A stretch of 9,094 nt of DNA from Actinomycetota bacterium (GTDB taxonomy: Bacteria > Actinomycetota > Actinomycetes > Nanopelagicales > Nanopelagicaceae), in the NCBI GenBank assembly GCA_009698045.1, contig WLRE01000052.1, positions 1 through 9,094 on the forward strand. Direction: 5' to 3'. Within the stretch, counting starts at the first letter, position 1. Each line of letters begins with the position of its first letter. Below are positions 1 through 5,556 of the stretch, in pieces. The translations under genes and the position numbers were made by a program. The notes under the pieces were generated by a model. The model worked only from the letters and a program-made list of their open reading frames with translations, was not told where the DNA came from and did not search any database.

Positions 1-776
1 CTGATGTGCATTTCTCATCTCCGAAAGCGGAAGATATCTCGCTTGCATCTCTTGAAGTCGCTGCAAAGCCTGAAGTTGTTCAAAGTGGTGAAGTTTTACG
101 GGGCCTTAATTTAGAGATAGCGCCTGGAACGTTAACCGCAATTGTCGGACCGTCCGGCGCCGGTAAGAGCACCATCTCTGGATTGATTCCACGCCTTTAT
201 GATGTTACGGGTGGTTCGATATCTATCAATGGCCTTGATATTCGTGACAGTAAAGTCTCCGAACTGCGATCAAGAATCGGAGTAGTCACACAAGATTCAC
301 ATATGTTCCATGACTCCATCGAGGTAAATCTTCGGTATGCAAAGGAAGATGTGACTGAGATTGAGATGTGGGCTGCTTGTGATGCGGCGCAGATTGGTGA
401 TTTCATTCGAACACTTCCTAATGGCTTTGCAACTGTGGTGGGTGAACGCGGACACAGACTTTCTGGTGGCGAGAAGCAGCGTCTGGCCATTGCGCGACTT
501 CTACTCAAAGCCCCAGATATTGTGATTTTAGATGAAGCAACAGCTCACCTCGATTCAGAGAACGAGGCGCTCGTTCAAGAAGCGCTAAAAGTTGCACTAA
601 AAGGTCGCACAAGTATCGTAATTGCACACAGACTTTCCACGATTGTCCATGCTGACCAGATTATCGTTCTCGCAGATGGCGAGATTGTTGAGCGCGGAAC
701 ACATGAAGAACTAGTGGCAAAAGGAAAGCTTTATTTCGAGTTATACCAACGGCAGTCGTTGGGTTTCGCGGAATAA
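1..776 (+). CDS. ABC exporter, C-terminal ATP-binding domain (5' end outside window)
   Basis: This is the nucleotide-binding domain of an ABC transporter of the exporter (MsbA/MdlB-like) type; ATP hydrolysis here drives transport through a membrane domain. The frame is open through base 1, so the gene almost certainly begins upstream with a fused transmembrane domain; the GTG at 6 is probably internal. Counting from that codon as residue 1: Walker A GPSGAGKST at 48-56, Q-loop Gln96, signature LSGGE at 152-156, Walker B DIVILDEA at 171-178 with catalytic Glu177, D-loop HLD at 181-183 and switch His208. All hydrolysis residues are present, so the site looks active. Two oddities: the usual A-loop Tyr (F-S-Y-P type) appears to be Ser5, and the loop from there to VLRGL is about 15 residues longer than usual. 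Substrate cannot be told from the ATPase alone. The last 36 bp overlap the convergent SURF1 gene. Confidence 0.9.
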   Translation, partial: DVHFSSPKAEDISLASLEVAAKPEVVQSGEVLRGLNLEIAPGTLTAIVGPSGAGKSTISGLIPRLYDVTGGSISINGLDIRDSKVSELRSRIGVVTQDSHMFHDSIEVNLRYAKEDVTEIEMWAACDAAQIGDFIRTLPNGFATVVGERGHRLSGGEKQRLAIARLLLKAPDIVILDEATAHLDSENEALVQEALKVALKGRTSIVIAHRLSTIVHADQIIVLADGEIVERGTHEELVAKGKLYFELYQRQSLGFAE

Positions 777-1478
777 GAGCGCTCTACCCAGAAGGATTAA
801 GGTGGCAAAGGCGAGCCACTGGATTGCATATGCATAATGCGGACCGTTGGATAGATCTGGCAATTCAATCGGCGTCAGGGGAGCATTCTTTGGATTCTCG
901 CTGTCCAGCAAATCCAAGTAAAAATTGAAATCAGATTCCTTGTATTGGCTAGCGCTTGCAATCGCCGCGGAATTTTTCTGTGGCAATGCGAAGAATGATC
1001 CTTGTAATTGTCTACTCAAATCTTCGGAGCGAATTCTTCCCAATATTCGACTTTCACTAGTATCAATGAGTGGGATTACAGGTGCGGTCTCTGCAGTATC
1101 GCCAGCCTTCACCCAACCTCGATTAATCCAAATATTGCCATCTATAGTTTGAAGGAGCTGAAGTACTTCGAACCCGTAAACACCTTGGAAGTAGCGATTA
1201 CGAACCAACGTCTGTTTATTAGAGATGAAGTGACCTGTGATTGAGACGCGAAGCCATTGATGAGAGATTGGGTCTGTTATTCCGGAAAGAGATTCAAGTG
1301 GGGTCTTTGTAAGATTTGTCTTGATAATCGCATTTCTCTCTGTTGCAACTGCGCCTTTATCCCATTGCCAGTTTGAGGCAAGTAGGCATAGCGCAATCAG
1401 AGCTACTGCAATAAGAGATTTCAGGATTTCTGCGAGGGTAAAAAATTTCTTCACGAGGAGACTATTGACCGATTTCAT
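741..1478 (-). CDS. SURF1 family cytochrome oxidase assembly protein
   Basis: SURF1/Shy1 proteins sit in the cytoplasmic membrane and help assemble the aa3-type cytochrome c oxidase, probably in haem a delivery to subunit I. The 245-residue product has the family layout: an N-terminal transmembrane helix (about residues 17-35), a WQWDKG stretch at 37-42 matching the conserved WQxxR/K region just after it, a soluble extracytoplasmic domain with NRGWV at 119-123, then NGPHYAYAIQW at 211-221 leading into a second helix (about 216-234). This N-TM/domain/C-TM plan and the GPHxxYAxQW motif are diagnostic. I chose ATG 1478, which overlaps the end of the DUF3099 gene by 17 bp and suggests translational coupling; an upstream in-frame ATG at 1532 would overlap far more and add residues that look like shadow coding. 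No good Shine-Dalgarno is seen. It implies aerobic respiration, though no oxidase genes lie in the window. Confidence 0.88.
   Translation of the reverse strand: MKSVNSLLVKKFFTLAEILKSLIAVALIALCLLASNWQWDKGAVATERNAIIKTNLTKTPLESLSGITDPISHQWLRVSITGHFISNKQTLVRNRYFQGVYGFEVLQLLQTIDGNIWINRGWVKAGDTAETAPVIPLIDTSESRILGRIRSEDLSRQLQGSFFALPQKNSAAIASASQYKESDFNFYLDLLDSENPKNAPLTPIELPDLSNGPHYAYAIQWLAFATLILLGRALLFRETQRLPLV
746..762. terminator. Short hairpin in the convergent gene overlap, doubtful terminator
   Basis: CCAACG (746-751) and CGTTGG (757-762) form a perfect 6-bp stem around a 5-base loop, inside the region where the ABC and SURF1 genes overlap tail to tail. Neither strand has a clear T-run after it, so it is at best a weak or factor-assisted terminator. 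It is also coding sequence in both genes and could be chance. Confidence 0.2.
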
Positions 1479-1764
1479 TCTGAGACGTGAAAGGTTTAAA
1501 ACTTCTACCGGAGATCGTTTCGCGCCCAGCATTTGCGATGATCACGGATACATAGGGGAGGACTACTGCGCCAAAAAGTGCAATCCATCGGTAAGGACTG
1601 GGGAGAATGACGGCAAGGATGAAACAGAGAGTTCGCAGCATCATCGAATAGAAATAGCGCCGCTGACGTCCAGATTGATCCACACTCAAACTTTCAGGTG
1701 CCGAGGTAATGGAGGCAACAACGACATTCTTGCCCGTCGTTTTGGCACTCCGCTTGAAATTCAC
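1462..1764 (-). CDS. DUF3099 family small membrane protein
   Basis: The 100-residue product matches the actinobacterial DUF3099 pattern as I remember it: an ITSAPESLSVDQSGRQRRYFYSM-type block at about residues 19-41, then two hydrophobic segments (about 42-56 and 59-77) making a small hairpin in the membrane, and a polar tail. The function of the family is not known. The start is GTG 1764: an in-frame TAG at 1774-1776 rules out a longer form, and no earlier ATG exists before Met41. A -10 element lies exactly six bases upstream, so the mRNA is probably leaderless. It is first in a two-gene unit with SURF1, which may hint at a role near the respiratory chain, but that is only context. Confidence 0.82.
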   Translation of the reverse strand: MNFKRSAKTTGKNVVVASITSAPESLSVDQSGRQRRYFYSMMLRTLCFILAVILPSPYRWIALFGAVVLPYVSVIIANAGRETISGRSFKPFTSQNEIGQ

Positions 1765-1770
1765 TCTCGA

Positions 1771-1785
1771 ACTCTATTGGTTACT
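1771..1785 (-). promoter_or_regulatory. Promoter of DUF3099-SURF1 (leaderless)
   Basis: Read on the minus strand: AGTAAC (1785-1780), three bases, TAGAGT (1776-1771), six bases, then the GTG start at 1764. TAGAGT fits the actinobacterial -10 TANNNT, and six bases to the start codon places transcription initiation at or next to the G of GTG. No convincing -35 is present 16-18 bases further up. The same element order occurs in mirror image in front of fabG. Confidence 0.6.
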
Positions 1786-1845
1786 AAGGCTCCTGTATCT
1801 CCTGAAAGTAGTGACTTTGGGCGCGTGATTTCTAGGGTACGCATG

Positions 1846-1860
1846 AGTAACGGGTAAGTT
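1846..1860 (+). promoter_or_regulatory. Promoter of fabG-fabI (probably leaderless)
   Basis: AGTAAC (1846-1851), three bases, TAAGTT (1855-1860), six bases, ATG at 1867. The spacing is identical to that of the divergent DUF3099 promoter. An alternative is GTGACT (1811-1816), a 16-base spacer and TAGGGT (1833-1838), which would give an mRNA starting near 1845 with a short leader lacking a Shine-Dalgarno sequence. Confidence 0.5.
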
Positions 1861-1866
1861 ATGACC

Positions 1867-2586
1867 ATGACCGGCACATCAGAATCGCGCGTAGTTCTCG
1901 TCACCGGAGGCAACCGCGGCATCGGACTTGCTATAGCCACCCGTTTCAAGAATTTGGGCTATACAACCATCGTTACCTACAGAAGCGGCAGCGCTCCCGC
2001 CGGTTTCCATGGTGTCACTATGGATGTTACTGATACTGCCAGCGTCGATTCTGCTTTTAAGAAGATCGAAGAAGAGTTTGGAACTGTTGATGTTTTGGTC
2101 GCTAATGCTGGGATTACCAAAGACGGACTCTCGATGCGCATGAGCGATGAGGATTTTCATTCGGTAATTGAAACCAATCTCATGGGAGCTTTTCGAGTCG
2201 CGCGTGCTTGTACTAGAGGAATGCTCAAAAAGAAATCTGGTCGCATGATCTTTATCGGTTCTGTTGTCGGACTTTTAGGTTCGGCCGGTCAGGTCAACTA
2301 TGCGGCGACGAAGAGTGGCTTAGTGGGCATGGCGAGATCTTTTGCCCGCGAACTTGGTTCGCGAGGAATAACTGCGAATGTCGTAGCGCCAGGATTTGTC
2401 GAGACTGATATGACTGCAGTTCTTGAAGATGCGCGACGAGAGGAGATTCTTAAATCTGTTCCTCTTGGTCGTCTGGCATCAGTTGAAGAAATAGCAGGAG
2501 TAGTTGCCTTTCTCGCATCGACAGAGGCAAGCTATATCACCGGCGCGGTCATTCCCGTCGATGGCGGATTAGGAATGGGGCACTAG
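1867..2586 (+). CDS. fabG: 3-oxoacyl-ACP reductase (MabA/FabG1-like)
   Basis: FabG reduces 3-oxoacyl-ACP to 3-hydroxyacyl-ACP with NADPH in the cytoplasmic type II fatty-acid elongation cycle. It is a classical short-chain dehydrogenase: nucleotide-binding TGGNRGIG at residues 13-20, NAG at 80-82, and the catalytic set Asn104, Ser132, Tyr145, Lys149. The C-terminal ASYITGAVIPVDGGLGMGH stretch is almost the same as in mycobacterial MabA, and the length (239) is close to MabA's 247. I prefer ATG 1867 because a TANNNT box lies exactly six bases before it, as at three other genes here; the tandem ATG at 1861 is the alternative and adds only Met-Thr. The gene ends two bases before fabI, so the two form an operon equal to mabA-inhA. 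Confidence 0.93.
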   Translation: MTGTSESRVVLVTGGNRGIGLAIATRFKNLGYTTIVTYRSGSAPAGFHGVTMDVTDTASVDSAFKKIEEEFGTVDVLVANAGITKDGLSMRMSDEDFHSVIETNLMGAFRVARACTRGMLKKKSGRMIFIGSVVGLLGSAGQVNYAATKSGLVGMARSFARELGSRGITANVVAPGFVETDMTAVLEDARREEILKSVPLGRLASVEEIAGVVAFLASTEASYITGAVIPVDGGLGMGH

Positions 2587-2588
2587 AA

Positions 2589-3362
2589 ATGGGAATTCTC
2601 GCCGGTAAAAATGTTCTGGTCACGGGTGTACTCACAGATTCTTCAATCGCTTTTCATATTGCAAAGGTCGCTCAGGAAGAAGGAGCGCAAGTCGTTCTCA
2701 CTTCGTTTGGTCGAGCAATGAGCATTACCAAACGAATTTCGGCACGCCTCCCGCAAGAAGCGCCAGTCCTAGAACTCGATGTCACCAATGAGGAGCATTT
2801 AGCTAATCTTGCCGCTGCCGTTAAAGAACACATGCCTCATCTTGATGGAGTTGTACATTCGATTGGTTTCGCACCAGAAGCTGCTCTTGGTGGCAATTTT
2901 CTCAATACCGAATGGCCGGATGTTGCAACCGCAGTACATGTATCGGCATATTCCTTAAAATCCCTGACGATGGCGTGCAAGCCACTGTTTACCGCACCTA
3001 CTGGCGCATCGGTTGTTGGACTTGATTTTGATGCGCAAGTTGCTTGGCCAAAATACGACTGGATGGGCGTTGCGAAAGCAGCGTTGGAATCAACTTCTCG
3101 TTATCTTGCTCGCGATCTCGGCAAAGAGAACATTCGCTTCAATCTTGTTGCCGCCGGGCCAATTCGTACTATGGCAGCCAAGTCGATTCCAGGATTCGAT
3201 GAATTTGAAAACGTATGGAATGCGAAATCTCCATTGGAATGGGATGTCAATGATCCCGTCCCAGCTGCTCAGGCAGCAGTCGCCCTGATGTCCCCGTTCT
3301 TTACCAAGACCACCGGCGAAATCATCCATGTAGACGGGGGATTGCACGCCATAGGCGGGTAA
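2589..3362 (+). CDS. fabI: Enoyl-ACP reductase (InhA/FabI-like, NADH-dependent)
   Basis: FabI reduces trans-2-enoyl-ACP, the last step of each elongation round. The 257-residue product tracks mycobacterial InhA closely: TGVLTDSSIAFHIA at 12-25 (InhA-type cofactor loop), LELDVTNEEHL at 61-71, HSIGF at 90-94 (holding the InhA Ser94 equivalent, Ser91), DFD at 146-148 with Phe147, the catalytic pair Tyr156 and Lys163 (Y-x6-K), and NLVAAGPIRT beginning the segment before the substrate loop. That loop (about 176-200) is some twelve residues shorter than in InhA, so the substrates are probably ordinary chain lengths and not mycolic precursors. The gene follows fabG after two bases with no strong ribosome-binding site, so coupled translation is likely. 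Confidence 0.94.
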   Translation: MGILAGKNVLVTGVLTDSSIAFHIAKVAQEEGAQVVLTSFGRAMSITKRISARLPQEAPVLELDVTNEEHLANLAAAVKEHMPHLDGVVHSIGFAPEAALGGNFLNTEWPDVATAVHVSAYSLKSLTMACKPLFTAPTGASVVGLDFDAQVAWPKYDWMGVAKAALESTSRYLARDLGKENIRFNLVAAGPIRTMAAKSIPGFDEFENVWNAKSPLEWDVNDPVPAAQAAVALMSPFFTKTTGEIIHVDGGLHAIGG

Positions 3363-3395
3363 TTTCCTCGATTTTCTCATTCTCGAAACCTCAAG

Positions 3396-3401
3396 TAAGA
3401 T
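3396..3401 (+). promoter_or_regulatory. Probable promoter -10 for the infC operon
   Basis: TAAGAT at 3396-3401 is the same hexamer as the pheS -10. Six bases later, after a C-run, comes A3408, the expected transcription start. No clear -35 is visible. It lies 33 bases after the fabI stop; no intrinsic terminator is seen between them, so read-through from fabI is possible. Confidence 0.5.
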
Positions 3402-3407
3402 TCCCCC

Positions 3408-3554
3408 ATCAAGAGGAGCTAGTCGCTCCCACCTTCTTCGCCCCGGCGAGCTGGTAACTTTTTAGAAGCGACCTTTCAGGTCGGCTTCCAGATGTGCGCG
3501 ACTGTCTCCTTCGTTTCCGACAATTCGGAAGTTAGTAGAAGGAAAGGAACAGTT
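3408..3554 (+). promoter_or_regulatory. Structured 5' leader of infC
   Basis: About 147 nt separate the predicted transcription start from the infC start codon. Helix A pairs GGAGC (3415-3419) with GCTCC (3425-3429). A small hairpin (TCGC 3438-3441 with GCGA 3446-3449) is closed at a distance by ACC 3431-3433 with GGT 3453-3455 and followed three bases later by TTTTT (3459-3463), resembling a weak attenuator. Helix C pairs GAAGCGACC (3465-3473) with GGTC (3479-3482) and GCTTC (3484-3488), nine pairs with one bulged G. GTCGCT (3422-3427) can instead pair with AGCGAC (3467-3472), which would break both A and C. L20 or IF3 feedback on this operon is known in other bacteria; the ligand here is unknown. 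Confidence 0.5.
3543..3548 (+). promoter_or_regulatory. Ribosome-binding site that sets the infC start
   Basis: AAAGGA, in a purine-rich run from 3537 to 3549, ends six bases before ATC 3555. There is no comparable site before ATG 3492, which directly follows the stem of a hairpin. Confidence 0.65.
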
Positions 3555-4118
3555 ATCAGCGCAGAACCCCGTATCAATGATCGAATTCGCGTAGCGGAAG
3601 TTCGTTTGATTGGTTATGACGGAGAACAAATTGGCGTAGTCAGTATCGACACTGCTTTGAAAATGGCAGATGAAGTCGGTCTAGATCTCGTTGAAATCGC
3701 TCCTGATGCCCAACCTCCCGTATGCAAAGTGATGGACTTCGGAAAGTTTAAGTACGAAGCCGCACAAAAAGCACGAGAGTCTCGTTCGAACCAGACCCAC
3801 ATAGTGGTCAAGGAAATGCGACTTCGTCCAAAGATTGAGCAACACGATTATGAGACCAAACGTTCTCATATCGAGAAGTTTCTCAAAGGTGGCGACAAGG
3901 TGAAGGTAACTATTCAATTCCGTGGTCGTGAGCAGGCAAGACCAGAAATTGGTTATCGCTTACTTATGAAACTAGCCGAAGAGTTAAAGGAAGTGGCTTT
4001 TGTTGAGTTCGCCCCTAAGCAAGAGGGTCGAAACATGACAATGGTTCTTGGAACCAATGTAAAGAAGGCCGCAGTAGCAAAGAAGAGTTCAACTAGTTCT
4101 ACCAGCTCGACTAACTAG
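3555..4118 (+). CDS. infC: Translation initiation factor IF-3 (AUC start)
   Basis: IF-3 binds the 30S subunit, keeps it apart from 50S and checks start-codon pairing. From the AUC codon the protein has 187 residues: N domain (about 1-66, opening SAEPRINDRIRVAEVRLIG after the initiator and including PPVCKVMDFGKFKYE), a charged helical linker (69-87), C domain (88-167, with FRGRE at 122-126 and the EGRNMTMVL strand) and a short Ser/Thr/Lys tail. I chose ATC 3555 because family homology begins there, a Shine-Dalgarno sequence sits six bases before it, and infC is known for rare AUU/AUC/AUA starts that IF-3 itself discriminates against. The in-frame ATG 3492 would add 21 unconserved residues. It is first in infC-rpmI-rplT; its stop codon overlaps the rpmI ribosome-binding site. 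Confidence 0.93.
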   Translation: MSAEPRINDRIRVAEVRLIGYDGEQIGVVSIDTALKMADEVGLDLVEIAPDAQPPVCKVMDFGKFKYEAAQKARESRSNQTHIVVKEMRLRPKIEQHDYETKRSHIEKFLKGGDKVKVTIQFRGREQARPEIGYRLLMKLAEELKEVAFVEFAPKQEGRNMTMVLGTNVKKAAVAKKSSTSSTSSTN

Positions 4119-4130
4119 GAGGTTAGCTAA

Positions 4131-4328
4131 ATGCCAAAGATGAAGACCCACAGCGGTGCAAAGAAGACTTTTCGTCTGACCGGAACCGGAAAGATCATGC
4201 ACGAGCGTGCTGGCAAGCGCCACCTTCTCGAGCACAAGTCTTCACGCGTTACCCGTCGTTTAAGCAGTGATGCAGTTGCTAAGGCACCAGTCACCACAAC
4301 TGCCAAGCGCATGCTCGGTTTGAAGTAA
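4131..4328 (+). CDS. rpmI: 50S ribosomal protein L35
   Basis: A 65-residue, strongly basic protein with the L35 signature: MPKMKTHSGAKKTFRLTGTGKI at the N-terminus and KHLL-like RHLLEHKSSRVTRRL in the middle. The length is typical of the family. L35 is a small globular protein buried in 23S rRNA of the large subunit. The start is fixed by a full AGGAGG at 4117-4122, eight bases upstream, which overlaps the infC stop. It is the second gene of the infC-rpmI-rplT unit, so it is expected to be co-expressed with IF-3 and L20. Confidence 0.97.
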   Translation: MPKMKTHSGAKKTFRLTGTGKIMHERAGKRHLLEHKSSRVTRRLSSDAVAKAPVTTTAKRMLGLK

Positions 4329-4342
4329 GGAAGGAATAGACC

Positions 4343-4705
4343 ATGGCAAGAGTAAAACGTGGCGTACATGCCGCAAAGAAGCGTCGTACAACCCTTGAGC
4401 GCGCCGCAGGTTACCGCGGACAACGTTCACGCCTTTTCTCAAAGGCTAAGGAGCAAGTAACTCACTCGCTCGTCTATGCCTTCAATGACCGTAAGGACAA
4501 GAAAGGTAATTTCCGTCAGTTGTGGATCCAGCGTATTAACGCCGGAGCTCGCGAAAATGGAATTACTTACAATCGCTTCATCCAAGGCCTCAAAGCTGCA
4601 GGAATCGAAGTTGATCGTCGTGTTCTCTCTGAGCTTGCAACAAATGATCCAGCAGCTTTCAAGGCTCTGGTTGAAGTTGCACGCCAGCATGTAGTTAATG
4701 CCTAA
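4343..4705 (+). CDS. rplT: 50S ribosomal protein L20
   Basis: A 120-residue basic protein with the L20 pattern: MARVKRG at the N-terminus, a long basic helix through GYRGQRSRLFSKAKEQV, the FRQLWIQRINAGAREN block at about 57-72 and a C-terminal helical domain with RRVLSELA. L20 is an early assembly protein of the 50S subunit and in several bacteria represses its own operon by binding an mRNA that imitates its 23S rRNA site, which makes it a candidate regulator of the leader ahead of infC. AAGGAAGGA (4327-4335) lies seven bases before the ATG. The last 8 bp overlap the following methyltransferase gene. Confidence 0.97.
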   Translation: MARVKRGVHAAKKRRTTLERAAGYRGQRSRLFSKAKEQVTHSLVYAFNDRKDKKGNFRQLWIQRINAGARENGITYNRFIQGLKAAGIEVDRRVLSELATNDPAAFKALVEVARQHVVNA

Positions 4706-5519
4706 TCCAACAATTTCGAGCCTTCACTCCTCTCATGTAGAGCGAGTGAAGGCTCTTTTGGGTTCTCGGGGTAAGAAATATCGACGTGAAGAGAAGGCAT
4801 TTATCGCCGACGGTATTCAGAGCGTGCGCGAAGCGCTCTCTCCTAAAATTGATAGCGCACCACGAGTAGAACGCCTCTACGTCACCGAGGCTGGCTTAGC
4901 TAAATTGGAATTAGAAATTTCACCAGCGGTTCTCGCGACTACAGATATTTATCCGGTGACCGATGAAATTATGAAGGCGATGGCCGATACCGAATCGCCA
5001 CAAGGAATCTTGGCTTGGTGTAGCTATCTAGATATGACGCTTTACAAGCTAGGGCAGATCAACGCAAAGAAGATTGCATACTTCTGGGAGCTTCAGGATC
5101 CGGGAAATAGTGGCACAGCAATTCGCACTGCTGATGCATGCGGCTTTGATGCCGTTGTCTTCTCCGATAAGAGTGTTGATGTATTTAGTCCGAAAACAGT
5201 ACGCGCGACAGTGGGATCCCTCTGGCACATTCCAGTTGTGGAAAGTATTCCACTCGCCGAAATGATGGAGTTTGCAGGTGCTGGTGGGTTTACCTCCATC
5301 GCATTCGCCGGTGATGCCGAGGGGTCTTTTCTCGATATCGCTCCAACCGAACGCGAAGTTTTAATCTTTGGAAATGAAGCTCGCGGCCTGCCTGATATTG
5401 AGGGTCTGACTGCGCGAGCACATATCCCTATGGCGGGTCATTCGGAAAGTCTTAATGTCGCGAGTGCTGCGGCAATTGCAATGTTCCACTTTGGAATCTC
5501 TTCGGTTCGCTCCAAATAG
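4698..5519 (+). CDS. TrmH/SpoU-family (SPOUT) rRNA 2'-O-methyltransferase, TsnR-like
   Basis: A 273-residue S-adenosylmethionine-dependent RNA methyltransferase that probably adds a 2'-O-methyl group to a ribose in 23S rRNA. The N-terminal 110 residues resemble the L30e-like substrate-binding domain (RREEKAFIADGIQSVREAL; TESPQGILA). The knotted SPOUT domain carries motif 1 LQDPGNSGTAIRTADACGFDAV (132-153; Asn137, Arg143), motif 2 FGNEARGLP (224-232; Asn226, Glu227) and motif 3 IPMAGHSESLNVASAAAIAMF (243-263; Ser251, Asn253), all intact. The target nucleotide cannot be read from sequence; RlmB-like and TsnR-like members share these motifs. It overlaps rplT by 8 bp with no ribosome-binding site of its own, so translation is likely coupled. 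The same gene lies between rplT and pheS in other actinobacteria. Confidence 0.88.
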   Translation: MPNPTISSLHSSHVERVKALLGSRGKKYRREEKAFIADGIQSVREALSPKIDSAPRVERLYVTEAGLAKLELEISPAVLATTDIYPVTDEIMKAMADTESPQGILAWCSYLDMTLYKLGQINAKKIAYFWELQDPGNSGTAIRTADACGFDAVVFSDKSVDVFSPKTVRATVGSLWHIPVVESIPLAEMMEFAGAGGFTSIAFAGDAEGSFLDIAPTEREVLIFGNEARGLPDIEGLTARAHIPMAGHSESLNVASAAAIAMFHFGISSVRSK

Positions 5520-5544
5520 CGAGCGATTTCAAGAGCTGGTTCGA

Positions 5545-5550
5545 TAAGAT
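5545..5550 (+). promoter_or_regulatory. pheS promoter -10 (leaderless)
   Basis: TAAGAT, then six bases, then ATG 5557, inside the 37-base gap after the methyltransferase gene. This predicts an mRNA starting on the A of the ATG. The gap lacks a Shine-Dalgarno sequence and is too short for a T-box leader; no -35 is recognisable. Read-through from the upstream operon may add to expression. Confidence 0.55.
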
Positions 5551-5556
5551 TTCGCT

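Noticed and set aside
776..785. Perfect 10-bp palindrome AGAGCGCTCT just after the ABC stop codon
   Set aside because: It has no loop and no T-run, so it is not a terminator. It lies inside SURF1 coding sequence and a palindrome of this length is not rare.
1843..1857. Four-codon reading frame (Met-Ser-Asn-Gly-stop) just before fabG, with TAGGGT upstream
   Set aside because: The spacing from TAGGGT is four bases, not the six seen elsewhere, the peptide is too short to support, and the leaderless start at 1867 explains the region better.
3363..3395. Terminator between fabI and infC
   Set aside because: The stretch is pyrimidine-rich and repeats CTCGA directly, but has no stable inverted repeat.
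5520..5556. Possible T-box or attenuator controlling pheS
   Set aside because: The gap is only 37 bases and holds no hairpin plus T-run or specifier structure; the -10 box six bases before the ATG leaves no room for a leader.
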